This document shows positions 24,851-32,409 of a stretch of DNA of 64,000 nucleotides, one piece after another. The position numbers and the translations under genes are program-made. Below the pieces are notes generated by a model. That model saw nothing but the letters and a program-made list of their open reading frames with translations. It made no database searches and was not told the DNA's origin. The stretch's first letter is position 1, and every line of letters begins with the position of its first letter. This DNA comes from Chloroflexota bacterium. Lineage in GTDB: Bacteria > Chloroflexota > Limnocylindria > QHBO01. Location of the stretch: the NCBI GenBank assembly GCA_025699005.1, contig JAILWI010000001.1, positions 372,001 to 436,000 on the forward strand. The letters run 5' to 3'.

Positions 24851-25516
24851 TCAGGTGGCTGGAGCGAACCGGCGAGGGGGCGGAGCGCGGCCCGCGATGT
24901 TGCGCGCCATCGGTCGATCGGCAACGCGCTCTCGTCGCACAGGACGCGGCAGCTCGCGCGCTGGGCGATGGCTGACCCGCGCAAGCGCGGCGGCGATGGC
25001 GGCGACGAGGCCGCGCTCGGCGGCCCGCAGTGAGGCCGCGACGAGCGCGGCGACCGCCGTGAGGAAGGCGAGGACCGGCAGGGCGAGGGGATACTCGACT
25101 CCGACGAGCGCACCGAGCCCCGGGACGTGTCCATGGGTGACCGCATGCTCGATGTTCTCCTGAAGGGCGAAGCCGACTGCGACCACCGCGAACAGCCGCC
25201 CCCACGTGCCGAGCAGGCGCGTGATCCGGCCGCCCACCGGTTGCGCCCCCAGGCGTCGAGCGCGCCGGCGGAGCAGGACCAGGCGCACCACGGTGGCGAC
25301 GGCGGCCAGCACGGCGGCGAGCGCGACGACGGTGCTGGCAACGGCCCAGTAGCCGTGGCCGGCGTCGCGCAGCGCCCTGGTCAGCGCCTCGCCAGGCCCC
25401 GCCTGGACCAGAAAGATCGTGTCGTGACCGAGGACGAGCGCGAGACCTGCCAGCGCCCAGAATGCGAGCCGCGGCGGGACGCGGGTCAGTCGCTCGGCGA
25501 AGTTCATGCTGCTCAT
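24851..25516 (-). CDS. hypothetical integral membrane protein
   Basis: A protein of about 221 aa with four or five predicted helices (LAFWALAGLALVLGHDTIFL, a segment near residue 55, one near 105, one near 140) and an Arg/Pro-rich cytoplasmic tail. HD in the first helix and ENIEHAVTHGH in the third could bind metal. It lies just upstream of the copper operon on the same strand (48 bp gap), so a role in that system is possible. The start is uncertain: ATG 25516 or ATG 25507 fit equally. I do not recognise a named family. Confidence 0.6.
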   Translation of the reverse strand: MSSMNFAERLTRVPPRLAFWALAGLALVLGHDTIFLVQAGPGEALTRALRDAGHGYWAVASTVVALAAVLAAVATVVRLVLLRRRARRLGAQPVGGRITRLLGTWGRLFAVVAVGFALQENIEHAVTHGHVPGLGALVGVEYPLALPVLAFLTAVAALVAASLRAAERGLVAAIAAALARVSHRPARELPRPVRRERVADRPMARNIAGRAPPPRRFAPAT

Positions 25517-25554
25517 ACGGTCAACGGCACACCGCGTACGCCTCGCTGCCGGGT

Positions 25555-26979
25555 TCAGGCCGATTCGCCGTGTCCGTGCGGGTGCTCGACCATGCGCATG
25601 CGGAGCGCGGGAAGCGGCCGTGGGTCTGGATTGGGCTCGTACTCGTCCGTCTCGTCCGCGACCGCGTAGGTCCAGCGCGGTCCGTGCTCGGCGATCGCCG
25701 TCAGCGCATCGGCAAGGGCGTCCACGTCGGCCCTGGAGGACCCGAGACCGAGGCTCATGCGGGCGGCGCCCGGAAGGCGCTCGTGGTGGCCGGCCCGCGT
25801 CTCGTCGAGCAGCCGGGTCGCCTCCTCGTCGCTCACGCGCAGCAGCCGCATCATCAGCGGATGGGCGCAGAAGCACCCGTGACGAATGCCGATGCCGTAC
25901 TCGGCCGACAGCACGGCCGCCAGGAGGTCGTACTGGATGCCGCGCAGGTTGAAGGTCAGCAGCCCGACGCGGGGATGCTCCGCCGGCCAGATCCGGTAGT
26001 GCTCGAATCCCTCGACGGCAGCCAGCCGCTCGCGGGCGTAGGTCAGGAGGGCCGCCTCCTCGGCGTGGACTCGCTCCATGCCCGCCTCGCGCAGCGTGTC
26101 GCAGGCCACGCCGAGCGCCACGGCGCCGATGACGTTCGGCGACCCGGCTTCCTGGCGGTCCGGCAGCTCAGCCCACAGGGTCTCGTCGACGGTGACCAGT
26201 TTCACGGCGCCCCCGCCGCGCAGGAACGGGTCTCCCGCGTTGAGCCAGTCCCGCTCGCCGATGAGCGCACCGGCGCCATAGGGCGCGTAGAGCTTGTGGC
26301 CGGAGAGCGCCAGGTAGTCGATCCCGTCGCGCGCCATGTCGATCGGCGCATGGGGTGCGAGCTGGGCCGCGTCGACGAGGAGCCGCGCGCCGTTCGCGTG
26401 GGCCACGCGCGCGATGTCGGCCAGGGGCCACATCTCGCCGGTCACGTTCGACGCCCCCGTCAGGGCGACGAGATGGGGATCCGGGCAGTGCGGGAGGTCG
26501 CGCAGGGTCGTCTCCAGCACGTCGAGCATCTCTTCGGGCGTTTCCGGGATCGGGAGATAGCGGACCCCGATCCGCTTCCACGGAAGGAGGTTCGCGTGGT
26601 GCTCGCCGGCGAAGCAGATGACGTGCGTACCCTCGGGAAGGACCCCCGCCATTAGGTTGATCGAGTCGGTCGTGTTGCGGGTGATGATCACCGCATCGTC
26701 GTCTCGCGCATTCACGAAACGATGGATCGCCTCCCGAGCGCCCTCGTACGCCGCGGTCGAGGCGCGGGACTTGAATCCGGCGCCGCGGTGGACGCTCGAG
26801 TACCAGCCGAGGAGCTCCTCGACCGCATCGTGCACTGCCTCGAGCGCAGGAGCCGACGCGGCGTAGTCGAGGTTGACGTAGCGCCGCGTGCCCCCGGTGA
26901 CGAGCGGAACCTTCGTGTCAGCTCCGACGAGGCGCAGGAGGTCGCTGCCGTGGATCGATGGCTCTCGGGTGGCCGTCAT
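25555..26979 (-). CDS. class V aminotransferase (cysteine-desulfurase-like)
   Basis: A PLP enzyme of about 474 aa, SufS/CsdA-like. The PLP Lys is in LSGHKLYAPYGAG, preceded by DAAQLAPH. A Cys-rich active-site loop RHGCFCAHP near residue 375 matches the position of the catalytic Cys in desulfurases. EHHANLLPWK carries the His that stacks on PLP. The frame also has an ATG at 26988, but TAGGAT at 26987-26992 (reverse strand) overlaps it and ends seven bases before ATG 26979, so I chose the latter. No suf or isc genes are adjacent. A dedicated sulfur-transfer role is inferred. Confidence 0.85.
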   Translation of the reverse strand: MTATREPSIHGSDLLRLVGADTKVPLVTGGTRRYVNLDYAASAPALEAVHDAVEELLGWYSSVHRGAGFKSRASTAAYEGAREAIHRFVNARDDDAVIITRNTTDSINLMAGVLPEGTHVICFAGEHHANLLPWKRIGVRYLPIPETPEEMLDVLETTLRDLPHCPDPHLVALTGASNVTGEMWPLADIARVAHANGARLLVDAAQLAPHAPIDMARDGIDYLALSGHKLYAPYGAGALIGERDWLNAGDPFLRGGGAVKLVTVDETLWAELPDRQEAGSPNVIGAVALGVACDTLREAGMERVHAEEAALLTYARERLAAVEGFEHYRIWPAEHPRVGLLTFNLRGIQYDLLAAVLSAEYGIGIRHGCFCAHPLMMRLLRVSDEEATRLLDETRAGHHERLPGAARMSLGLGSSRADVDALADALTAIAEHGPRWTYAVADETDEYEPNPDPRPLPALRMRMVEHPHGHGESA

Positions 26980-27000
26980 CGGCTCCATCCTACCCCGACC

Positions 27001-27741
27001 TCAGGGCAGGAAGACCAGTTTGGCAGCCGCCAGCACGAGCACCAGCGCGAGTGCGCGGCGCAGGTTGAGGATGCTGAATCGCGCGGCTCCGAGCCAGGAT
27101 CCGAACAGCCCGCCGCCCACCACGGCGCCGACCCAGACCGGGAGCTCGGGCGGCAGCGCCAGGCCTCCGCGCACGAGTCCGCCGAGCCCGGCGATCGAGT
27201 TCACGAGGATGAAGGCCCCCGACAGACCGGCCGCGGCACGCGTGCCCGTCCAGCCTGCGAGGACGAGGAGCGGGGTGAGGAAGATCCCGCCGCCGGTGCC
27301 GGTCAGGCCCGCGAGCAGGCCGATCCCCGCGCCGCTCGCGACGCCCGGCAGCAGCGGCACGCCGTGCGGCTCAACCTCGTCGTCGGTTGCCGTTGCGGTG
27401 GCCAGACGCGCGGCCCCGGCGAGGAGCACGAGCGCCACGAGCGGCCGGTAGATCTCGCCCGGGAGCGCGATCGACCCGCCGATGAACGCCATCGGCACCG
27501 AGCCGATGGCGAGCGGAACGAGATGCCGGATCGGAAGATGGCCGGCCCGTCCGAAGCGGACGATGACGATGGTCGCGACGAACAGGTTGAGGACCAGCGC
27601 CACGGGGCGCATCGTCTCGGGCACGACCCCCACGAGCGCCATCGCGGCGAGGTACGCCGATGCGCCGGCGTGCCCCACGCTGGAGTAGAGCAGTGCCGCG
27701 GCGAAGAAGAGCGCTGCGAGCAGCAGCGCATCGGGCTCCAT
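27001..27741 (-). CDS. TauE/SafE family anion exporter
   Basis: A 246-aa membrane protein with about seven or eight helices and the family's two repeated halves: SSVGHAGASAYLA in the first, and GLLAGLTGTGGGIFLTPLLVL in the second. Family members export sulfite, sulfonates or organosulfur anions. TAGCAT at 27748-27753 (reverse strand) ends six bases before ATG 27741, giving a leaderless start. It precedes the cysteine-desulfurase-like gene by 21 bp, which makes a sulfur-related substrate plausible. Confidence 0.85.
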   Translation of the reverse strand: MEPDALLLAALFFAAALLYSSVGHAGASAYLAAMALVGVVPETMRPVALVLNLFVATIVIVRFGRAGHLPIRHLVPLAIGSVPMAFIGGSIALPGEIYRPLVALVLLAGAARLATATATDDEVEPHGVPLLPGVASGAGIGLLAGLTGTGGGIFLTPLLVLAGWTGTRAAAGLSGAFILVNSIAGLGGLVRGGLALPPELPVWVGAVVGGGLFGSWLGAARFSILNLRRALALVLVLAAAKLVFLP

Positions 27742-27761
27742 GAGCCCATGCTAGGGGCTGG

Positions 27762-28985
27762 TCAGGGCTCCCAGATCACGGTGTCCGGACGGAAGATGGC
27801 CCACGCGAACCAGAAGGGCTGGTCGTTCACGACCGGCTCGAGCTCGGTCCCGGCCAGGGGACCGTCGATCGCGACCCCGCCGGTGTTCCAGGTCGACCCG
27901 GTCTGGGTATCGGTCATGCGCCCGTCGCTCGCCGGCTCGAACTCGAGGACCTCGCCGTCCGGACCGGTGCGTCCGTACACGACGACGGATCCGACGTTGT
28001 CGCCCCCGGCGATCGTCGGTGCCCCGAGCGCCGATGACGTGCCCGGGCTCCAGAGGAGGACGATCGGCTCGCCCGCGACCTCGCTGTTCACGACGCCCTC
28101 CTCGGCGACATCGGGAAGCGGGAACGCGACCGACTCATCGTCGATGATGATGCCGACGATCCGGACCTTGGGGTTGAGCCGTCCGTCGAGCAGCGTCTGG
28201 TCGCCCAGGAGGAACGGCCTGCTCGCCGCGCGGTCGTAGCCGCCGTACGGGTTCGCGCCGTAGTCGCGGCCGTGGCCGGTGTCCCGGGTCAGGACCATCC
28301 CGTCGGGGTGCAGCTCCTTGAACTGCGCCCAGCTCACGAGCTGTGAGGGGAGGAACTCGAGCGCCGTCCCGCTGTACTCGCCCACGATGCCGCGCCCGGT
28401 CGCCTGCTGCCACCACGACTCGGTCTGGCGGTCGTACATGACGAGGTCGGAGTGCCGGAGGTTGCCGCTCACGCCGAAGTCGAGGACGGTCCCGTCGACC
28501 GTGCGGTCGAAGGCGATGGCGGTGTGGCACAGGGGGCAGAAGGTCACGGCGACCGGGACGCCGGCGATCGTGTCGTTCACGATCTCGTGCCACATGAGGA
28601 TCTGGATCGGATACGCCCGCCACTCGTCCTCGACGCCGACCATGATCACGGGCTCCTGGTCCTCGAGCCAGTCGATGGCCCCGATCTCCGCGAACTTCGG
28701 GTCGTCGATGGCCGGAATTCCATCCTTCCCCGGCCCGCCGCTCAGGAACTCGTCGAGCGGCACCTCGTGCCGCGTGAAGTCGGTCGACCATCCGTCGGCG
28801 CGGACGCTGAGCTCCGCGAGAGGATCCGAGGTCGGCTCGGCGCTCGGGGGCGTCGACGACCCGATGCTCGGATCCGCCCCGGGCGATGTCTCTCCCGCGC
28901 CGATCCCGCCGCCAGCGGTGCAGGCACCCATGACCAGCGCGCCCGCCAGGGCGACCCCCGCCGTCGACAGGATTCGGCTTCTCAT
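27762..28985 (-). CDS. DUF3179 lipoprotein
   Basis: A secreted protein of about 407 aa. The signal peptide ends in a lipobox (LVMGAC), so it should be a lipoprotein. A low-complexity linker (TSPGADPSIGSSTPPSAEP) is followed by the DUF3179 domain with MVGVEDEWRAYPIQ and FCPLCHTAIAFDR; the CPLCH motif suggests metal or heme binding. CATGCT (28993-28998, reverse strand) ends seven bases before ATG 28985, which supports that start over ATG 28997. The CRP-like site at 29020-29035 lies at about -42.5. The function of the domain is unknown. Confidence 0.85.
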   Translation of the reverse strand: MRSRILSTAGVALAGALVMGACTAGGGIGAGETSPGADPSIGSSTPPSAEPTSDPLAELSVRADGWSTDFTRHEVPLDEFLSGGPGKDGIPAIDDPKFAEIGAIDWLEDQEPVIMVGVEDEWRAYPIQILMWHEIVNDTIAGVPVAVTFCPLCHTAIAFDRTVDGTVLDFGVSGNLRHSDLVMYDRQTESWWQQATGRGIVGEYSGTALEFLPSQLVSWAQFKELHPDGMVLTRDTGHGRDYGANPYGGYDRAASRPFLLGDQTLLDGRLNPKVRIVGIIIDDESVAFPLPDVAEEGVVNSEVAGEPIVLLWSPGTSSALGAPTIAGGDNVGSVVVYGRTGPDGEVLEFEPASDGRMTDTQTGSTWNTGGVAIDGPLAGTELEPVVNDQPFWFAWAIFRPDTVIWEP

Positions 28986-29019
28986 GGCGAAGAGCATGCG
29001 CGTGATGGCCCCGCCGTGC

Positions 29020-29035
29020 CGTAAGCCTCGTCACA
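29020..29035. promoter_or_regulatory. CRP-like operator between divergent genes
   Basis: CGTAA-GCCTCG-TCACA fits the CRP half-site pattern with a 6-bp spacer. Its centre is exactly 41.5 bp before ATG 29069 and 42.5 bp before ATG 28985. Both starts look leaderless, each with CATGCT as -10 box. One class II activator site could serve both genes. Confidence 0.6.
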
Positions 29036-29068
29036 GCCGATCGGGCCGAGTCTCCGCATGCTCGCGAC

Positions 29069-29335
29069 ATGCAGACCATCAAGGAGCTCCTCGGAGCCAC
29101 GGGCTCGTGCGAGCATCTCCCGCCGACGGTTCCCGCCGCGCAGGCGAACGCCTGCCAGGAGTGCGGCAGTGGATTCAACATCAGGCTGTGCGCGACGTGC
29201 GGCCACGTCGGCTGCTGCGACTCGCAGGCCGGGCACGCGCGGACCCATGCGAGCGAGACCGGGCACCCGGTCATCTACGGCACCCCGAAGGGCGGTGGCT
29301 TCGTCTGGTGCTACCCGGACAACCGCTACCTCTAG
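29069..29335 (+). CDS. UBP-type zinc-finger protein
   Basis: An 88-aa protein made almost entirely of a ZnF-UBP domain: CEHLPP, CQECGSG, CATCGHVGCCDS, then HARTHASETGHP and a C-terminal WCYPDNRY. The Cys/His set can bind up to three zinc ions. In eukaryotes the fold binds free ubiquitin C-termini; bacteria lack ubiquitin and the bacterial role is unknown. CATGCT (29057-29062) ends six bases before the ATG, and a CRP-like site is centred at -41.5. Confidence 0.88.
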   Translation: MQTIKELLGATGSCEHLPPTVPAAQANACQECGSGFNIRLCATCGHVGCCDSQAGHARTHASETGHPVIYGTPKGGGFVWCYPDNRYL

Positions 29336-29371
29336 CAGATCACCGCTCCCGCACAGCCCGGGCGCAGTCGT

Positions 29372-30742
29372 TCACGACGAGCCACCCTCGAGCTCACGAT
29401 GCGCGTTCATGAAGGCGGTGCCGAGCACGCGCGCCACGGTCGGAAAGGCATGAATGGTGTCCGCGAGCACGGCCAGGGGTGTCCGGAGCTTCACCGCGAG
29501 GACGGCTTCGTGGATCGTTTCGCTCACGCCGGGTCCGGCCAGGAAGGCGCCGACCAGCACCTTCGCCCGCCGATCGACCACGATCGTGCAGTGGCCCGTC
29601 GCCTCGGCCGTGTAGCCCTTGGCGGTGGGTCCGAGATCGACGCTGAACTCGACCGCGTCGATCCCGCGCTCCTTCGCCTCGTCGACCTTCAGGCCGACCG
29701 ACGCCGCCTCGGGTTCGGTGTAGATGGCACGCGGGATCGCGGTGTGGTCCGGCGTCACGTCGTCGCCCAGCGCCAGCCGCGCGGCAATCTCGCCCTGGTA
29801 GTGAGCGAGGTGGGTGTGCATCTCCGGGCCGCCCGCATCGCCGATCACGTAGACGTTCTCGGCGATCCGTAGCTTCTCGTCGGGCGTCACGTGGCCCTCC
29901 TCCGGCGTCACGCCGATGGAGCCCAGGTTGAGCGCGTCGAGCGGCACCTCGCGACCGACCGCGAGCATGATCTCGTGGCCCTCGACCGACGATCCGTCCG
30001 ACAGCGTGACCAGGTGAGCGCCGTCCGATCCACCGCCGGACTCGACGCGTTCGGCACGGACGCCGAGGCGCAGGGTGACGCCTTCGCTCTGCAACGCCTC
30101 GGCGACGAGGTCGCTGCTCTTGGGGTGATCCTTGTCGTTGATGTGCTCCGCCGGGTGGACGATGGTCACCGGAACGCCGTAGCGGGCGTACACCTGCGAG
30201 AGCTCGACCCCCGTCGGACCGGCCCCCAGGATCACGAGGCTGCGCGGGAGCTCCCGCGTGGAGGTGCCGTGACGATTCGTCCAGGGCTCGATCTCGTCCA
30301 AACCCGGCAGCTCGATGAGCTTCGGCTGCGTCCCGACGGCCACGATCACCGCCCCGGCCTCGAGCTCGCGGTCGGCAGCATCGTCCGAGGTGACGATGAC
30401 GCGGCCGGGCCCATCGAACCGAGCCGCGCCGCGGATGACGGTCGCACCCGCCCCCTCCAGCGACTTCACGTGCCCGTTGTCATCGGGGAAGTCGGTGCCC
30501 TCGCGGACGATCATGTAGTCGCGGAAGTCGCTTGCCTTCGACCAGTCGTAGTCGCCGCCGGCGTGGTGCACTCTCGCCGCATGGAGCAATGCCTTCGACG
30601 GCATGCAGGCCCAGAACGGGCACGAGCCGCCGAAGAGCTCCTTATCGATGACGGCGACCGAGGCGCCGCGGCCCGTCGCCAGGTGTACGGCAGCCTCGCC
30701 GGCGCTCCCGCCGCCGATGACCACGATGTCGAAGCGTTCCAT
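29372..30742 (-). CDS. pyridine nucleotide-disulfide oxidoreductase family protein
   Basis: A 456-aa flavoprotein of the dihydrolipoyl-dehydrogenase/mercuric-reductase family. The FAD motif is VVIGGGSAGEAA, the NAD(P) motif LVILGAGPTGVELSQ, and the second FAD motif VYVIGDAGGP. The redox-active Cys pair sits in a variant motif, CPFWAC, instead of the usual CxxxxC in GGTCLNxGC. The C-terminal HxxxxE is changed, with HAFPTVARVLG at the dimer interface. A Shine-Dalgarno (GGGAG) lies seven bases before ATG 30742. The CRP-like site at 30883-30898 fits a start near 30848 using CACACT as -10 box. The physiological substrate is unknown. Confidence 0.85.
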   Translation of the reverse strand: MERFDIVVIGGGSAGEAAVHLATGRGASVAVIDKELFGGSCPFWACMPSKALLHAARVHHAGGDYDWSKASDFRDYMIVREGTDFPDDNGHVKSLEGAGATVIRGAARFDGPGRVIVTSDDAADRELEAGAVIVAVGTQPKLIELPGLDEIEPWTNRHGTSTRELPRSLVILGAGPTGVELSQVYARYGVPVTIVHPAEHINDKDHPKSSDLVAEALQSEGVTLRLGVRAERVESGGGSDGAHLVTLSDGSSVEGHEIMLAVGREVPLDALNLGSIGVTPEEGHVTPDEKLRIAENVYVIGDAGGPEMHTHLAHYQGEIAARLALGDDVTPDHTAIPRAIYTEPEAASVGLKVDEAKERGIDAVEFSVDLGPTAKGYTAEATGHCTIVVDRRAKVLVGAFLAGPGVSETIHEAVLAVKLRTPLAVLADTIHAFPTVARVLGTAFMNAHRELEGGSS

Positions 30743-30882
30743 CCATGTCTCCCGAGGTACGAAGGTGCGGCCAAAGCCGGTGCGGCTTGCCAGCGGCGCG
30801 ACCCGATTGTGCGCCGATATGCCATAGGCGCAATCCAGGTGCCATGCCGAGAGCAGTGTGGTGCCAACAGCGGGCCGCCGCC

Positions 30883-30898
30883 TGTAAGCGCACTCACA
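30883..30898. promoter_or_regulatory. CRP-like operator
   Basis: TGTAA-GCGCAC-TCACA is the best CRP-consensus match in the window and nearly a perfect palindrome. On the minus strand CACACT (30855-30860) would put the site at about -42.5 for the flavoprotein gene. On the plus strand TATCCT (30926-30931) would put it near -47.5 for the response-regulator gene. Confidence 0.65.
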
Positions 30899-30958
30899 CG
30901 GGTTCGAGCGGAGGTCCTTGGCGGATATCCTTGAAGCTCACCGACCGGCCGAGATATC

Positions 30959-31765
30959 GTGCTCATCACCGCACGCTCGGACCGACACATGGCACGCTCC
31001 GATCCCGACCCAGGCGACGCCCGTCGCGCGCTGGTGCTCCACGATCGCCCGCTCGTCGTCAACCTCATCGAGCTGACGCTCAACCATGGCCTGTTCCTCG
31101 TGCGCGCCGTGGCGACGGCGGCCGACGCGAAGAACGTCGCGGACGAATGGAAGCCGCACCTCGCGGTCGTCGACATGGACCACGACGAGAGCACCGACGT
31201 GCTGCGGGTGCTCGGGGCGTCGAATTCGCTCCGCCGCAGCGCCACGCCCGTGCTCGGCCTGGCACGGCGCGGCGACCTGGCCACGAAGCTCAGGGCGTTC
31301 GACCTCGGGGTGGACGACATCCTCGCGATGCCGTTCTCGCCCGAGGAGCTGCTTGCCCGCTCGATCGTCATCACTCGCCGGTCCTCGGGTATCGACCGAC
31401 CGATCGTGCCGACCATTCGGCTCGGCGAGATGGAGATCGACATCGTCAACCGGCAGGTGACGGCCGGGTCATCGGTCGTCCACCTGAGCGGCATCGAGCA
31501 GAGCATCCTGTACCTGCTGGCGAGCCACAGCGGGAGGGTCGTCACCCGGGAGGAGATCCTCGACGGAGTGTGGGGGACGGACTTCGTGGCCGAGAGCAAC
31601 ATCGTGGATCGCCACATCCGTGGCCTCCGGGTGAAGCTCATGAACGACTACCGGCACCCGAGGTTCATCGCCACCGTGCCCGGCAAGGGCTACCAGTTCA
31701 TCCCCACCTTCTCGAACGCGGGCTGGGACGGACCAAGTGGCAGGGAGGCCGGTCCGTCGAACTGA
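30959..31765 (+). CDS. OmpR-type response regulator with degenerate receiver
   Basis: A 268-aa protein. The receiver-like domain (about 20-130) keeps an Asp in LAVVDMDHDES, but the usual acidic pair is reduced to LVLHDRP and the conserved Lys is replaced (LAMPF instead of TKPF). Phosphorylation-dependent switching is therefore doubtful. The winged-helix domain (about 150-255) is intact: HLSGIEQSILYLLASHSGR, SNIVDRHIRGLRVKL, GKGYQFIP. No kinase is adjacent. GTG 30959 is taken as start; ATG 30989 is an alternative. It is divergent from the flavoprotein gene across a CRP-like site. Confidence 0.82.
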   Translation: MLITARSDRHMARSDPDPGDARRALVLHDRPLVVNLIELTLNHGLFLVRAVATAADAKNVADEWKPHLAVVDMDHDESTDVLRVLGASNSLRRSATPVLGLARRGDLATKLRAFDLGVDDILAMPFSPEELLARSIVITRRSSGIDRPIVPTIRLGEMEIDIVNRQVTAGSSVVHLSGIEQSILYLLASHSGRVVTREEILDGVWGTDFVAESNIVDRHIRGLRVKLMNDYRHPRFIATVPGKGYQFIPTFSNAGWDGPSGREAGPSN

Positions 31766-31858
31766 CGGTCATGACGAAAGCGTCATGACCGAACCGGGAC
31801 TCGACTCCATAGTCGAAGGCGACGTTCACCCGTAGGACGTCCGCAACGTGGTCTCCCG

Positions 31859-32044
31859 ATGGACAACCCGTGGCCGGCGACCGACAAGCTGCCGTCGTGC
31901 CGGAATCCCCGCTGCACCTCGGTGGTCCTCACCGAAGGCACCGATTGCGATGCCTGCCGGACCGCCATGGCCGATCAGTGGGACATGGCGTGGCGACGGC
32001 GAAACGGCATCCGCGTGTCGACGCCCCCCGCGGATGAGTCGTGA
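31859..32044 (+). CDS. tiny zinc-ribbon-like hypothetical protein
   Basis: A 61-aa ORF with two Cys pairs (SCRNPRC and CDAC) spaced like a small zinc ribbon and a basic tail. It ends one base before the start of the sigma-like fragment, so the two may be co-transcribed. There is no convincing -10 box or Shine-Dalgarno upstream. Coding is plausible from the Cys pattern and tight linkage only. Confidence 0.4.
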   Translation: MDNPWPATDKLPSCRNPRCTSVVLTEGTDCDACRTAMADQWDMAWRRRNGIRVSTPPADES

Positions 32045-32045
32045 C

Positions 32046-32357
32046 ATGAGCACGCCCACCGCACGAAGCCGTGCGGCCGCCGCTCGGGTCCCCCCTGAGC
32101 ACGCGGTCCTGGCGCGCCGCATCCGTTCGGGAGACCAGACGGCGCTCGCCGAGCTCTACGATCGCTACTCGGCGCGCATCCTTGGCGCGATCGTTGGGCT
32201 TGCGCCGGACCGTGAGTCGGCGGAGGAGGCGGTGCACGACGCCTTCCTGGCGGCGTGGTGCGGGATCAACCGGTTCGACGCCGCCCGCGGCGACCTCGAA
32301 TCGTGGCTGATGGCACTCGCCCTGAAGAACGTACCCGGCGGACGTCCCGATCGCTGA
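32046..32357 (+). pseudogene. ECF sigma factor fragment (region 2 only)
   Basis: About 103 aa matching sigma-70 region 2 of ECF factors: DQTALAELYDRYSARIL, ESAEEAVHDAFLAAW and GDLESWLMALALKN. The frame ends at the point where region 2 normally runs into the linker; no region 4 (promoter -35 recognition) follows in any frame before the next gene at 32410. It is most likely a truncated remnant. A stand-alone region 2 protein, perhaps an antagonist, is possible. ATG 32046 is chosen because it abuts the preceding small ORF. Confidence 0.6.
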
Positions 32358-32361
32358 ACCA

Positions 32362-32377
32362 CGTGAGCGCGCTGACA
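32362..32377 (+). promoter_or_regulatory. weak CRP-like site
   Basis: CGTGA-GCGCGC-TGACA has one mismatch in the second half-site. It is centred at -40.5 from the predicted leaderless GTG 32410, one base off the spacing seen at the better sites. Confidence 0.35.
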
Positions 32378-32409
32378 TCCGCTCGGGCCCCCATCGGTAT
32401 CCTGCGGGG

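Noticed and set aside
30830-30845. Operator-like repeat GATTG-GCGCC near 30814-30833
   Set aside because: The two arms differ by a two-base insertion, and the repeat is not matched elsewhere, unlike the CRP-like sites.
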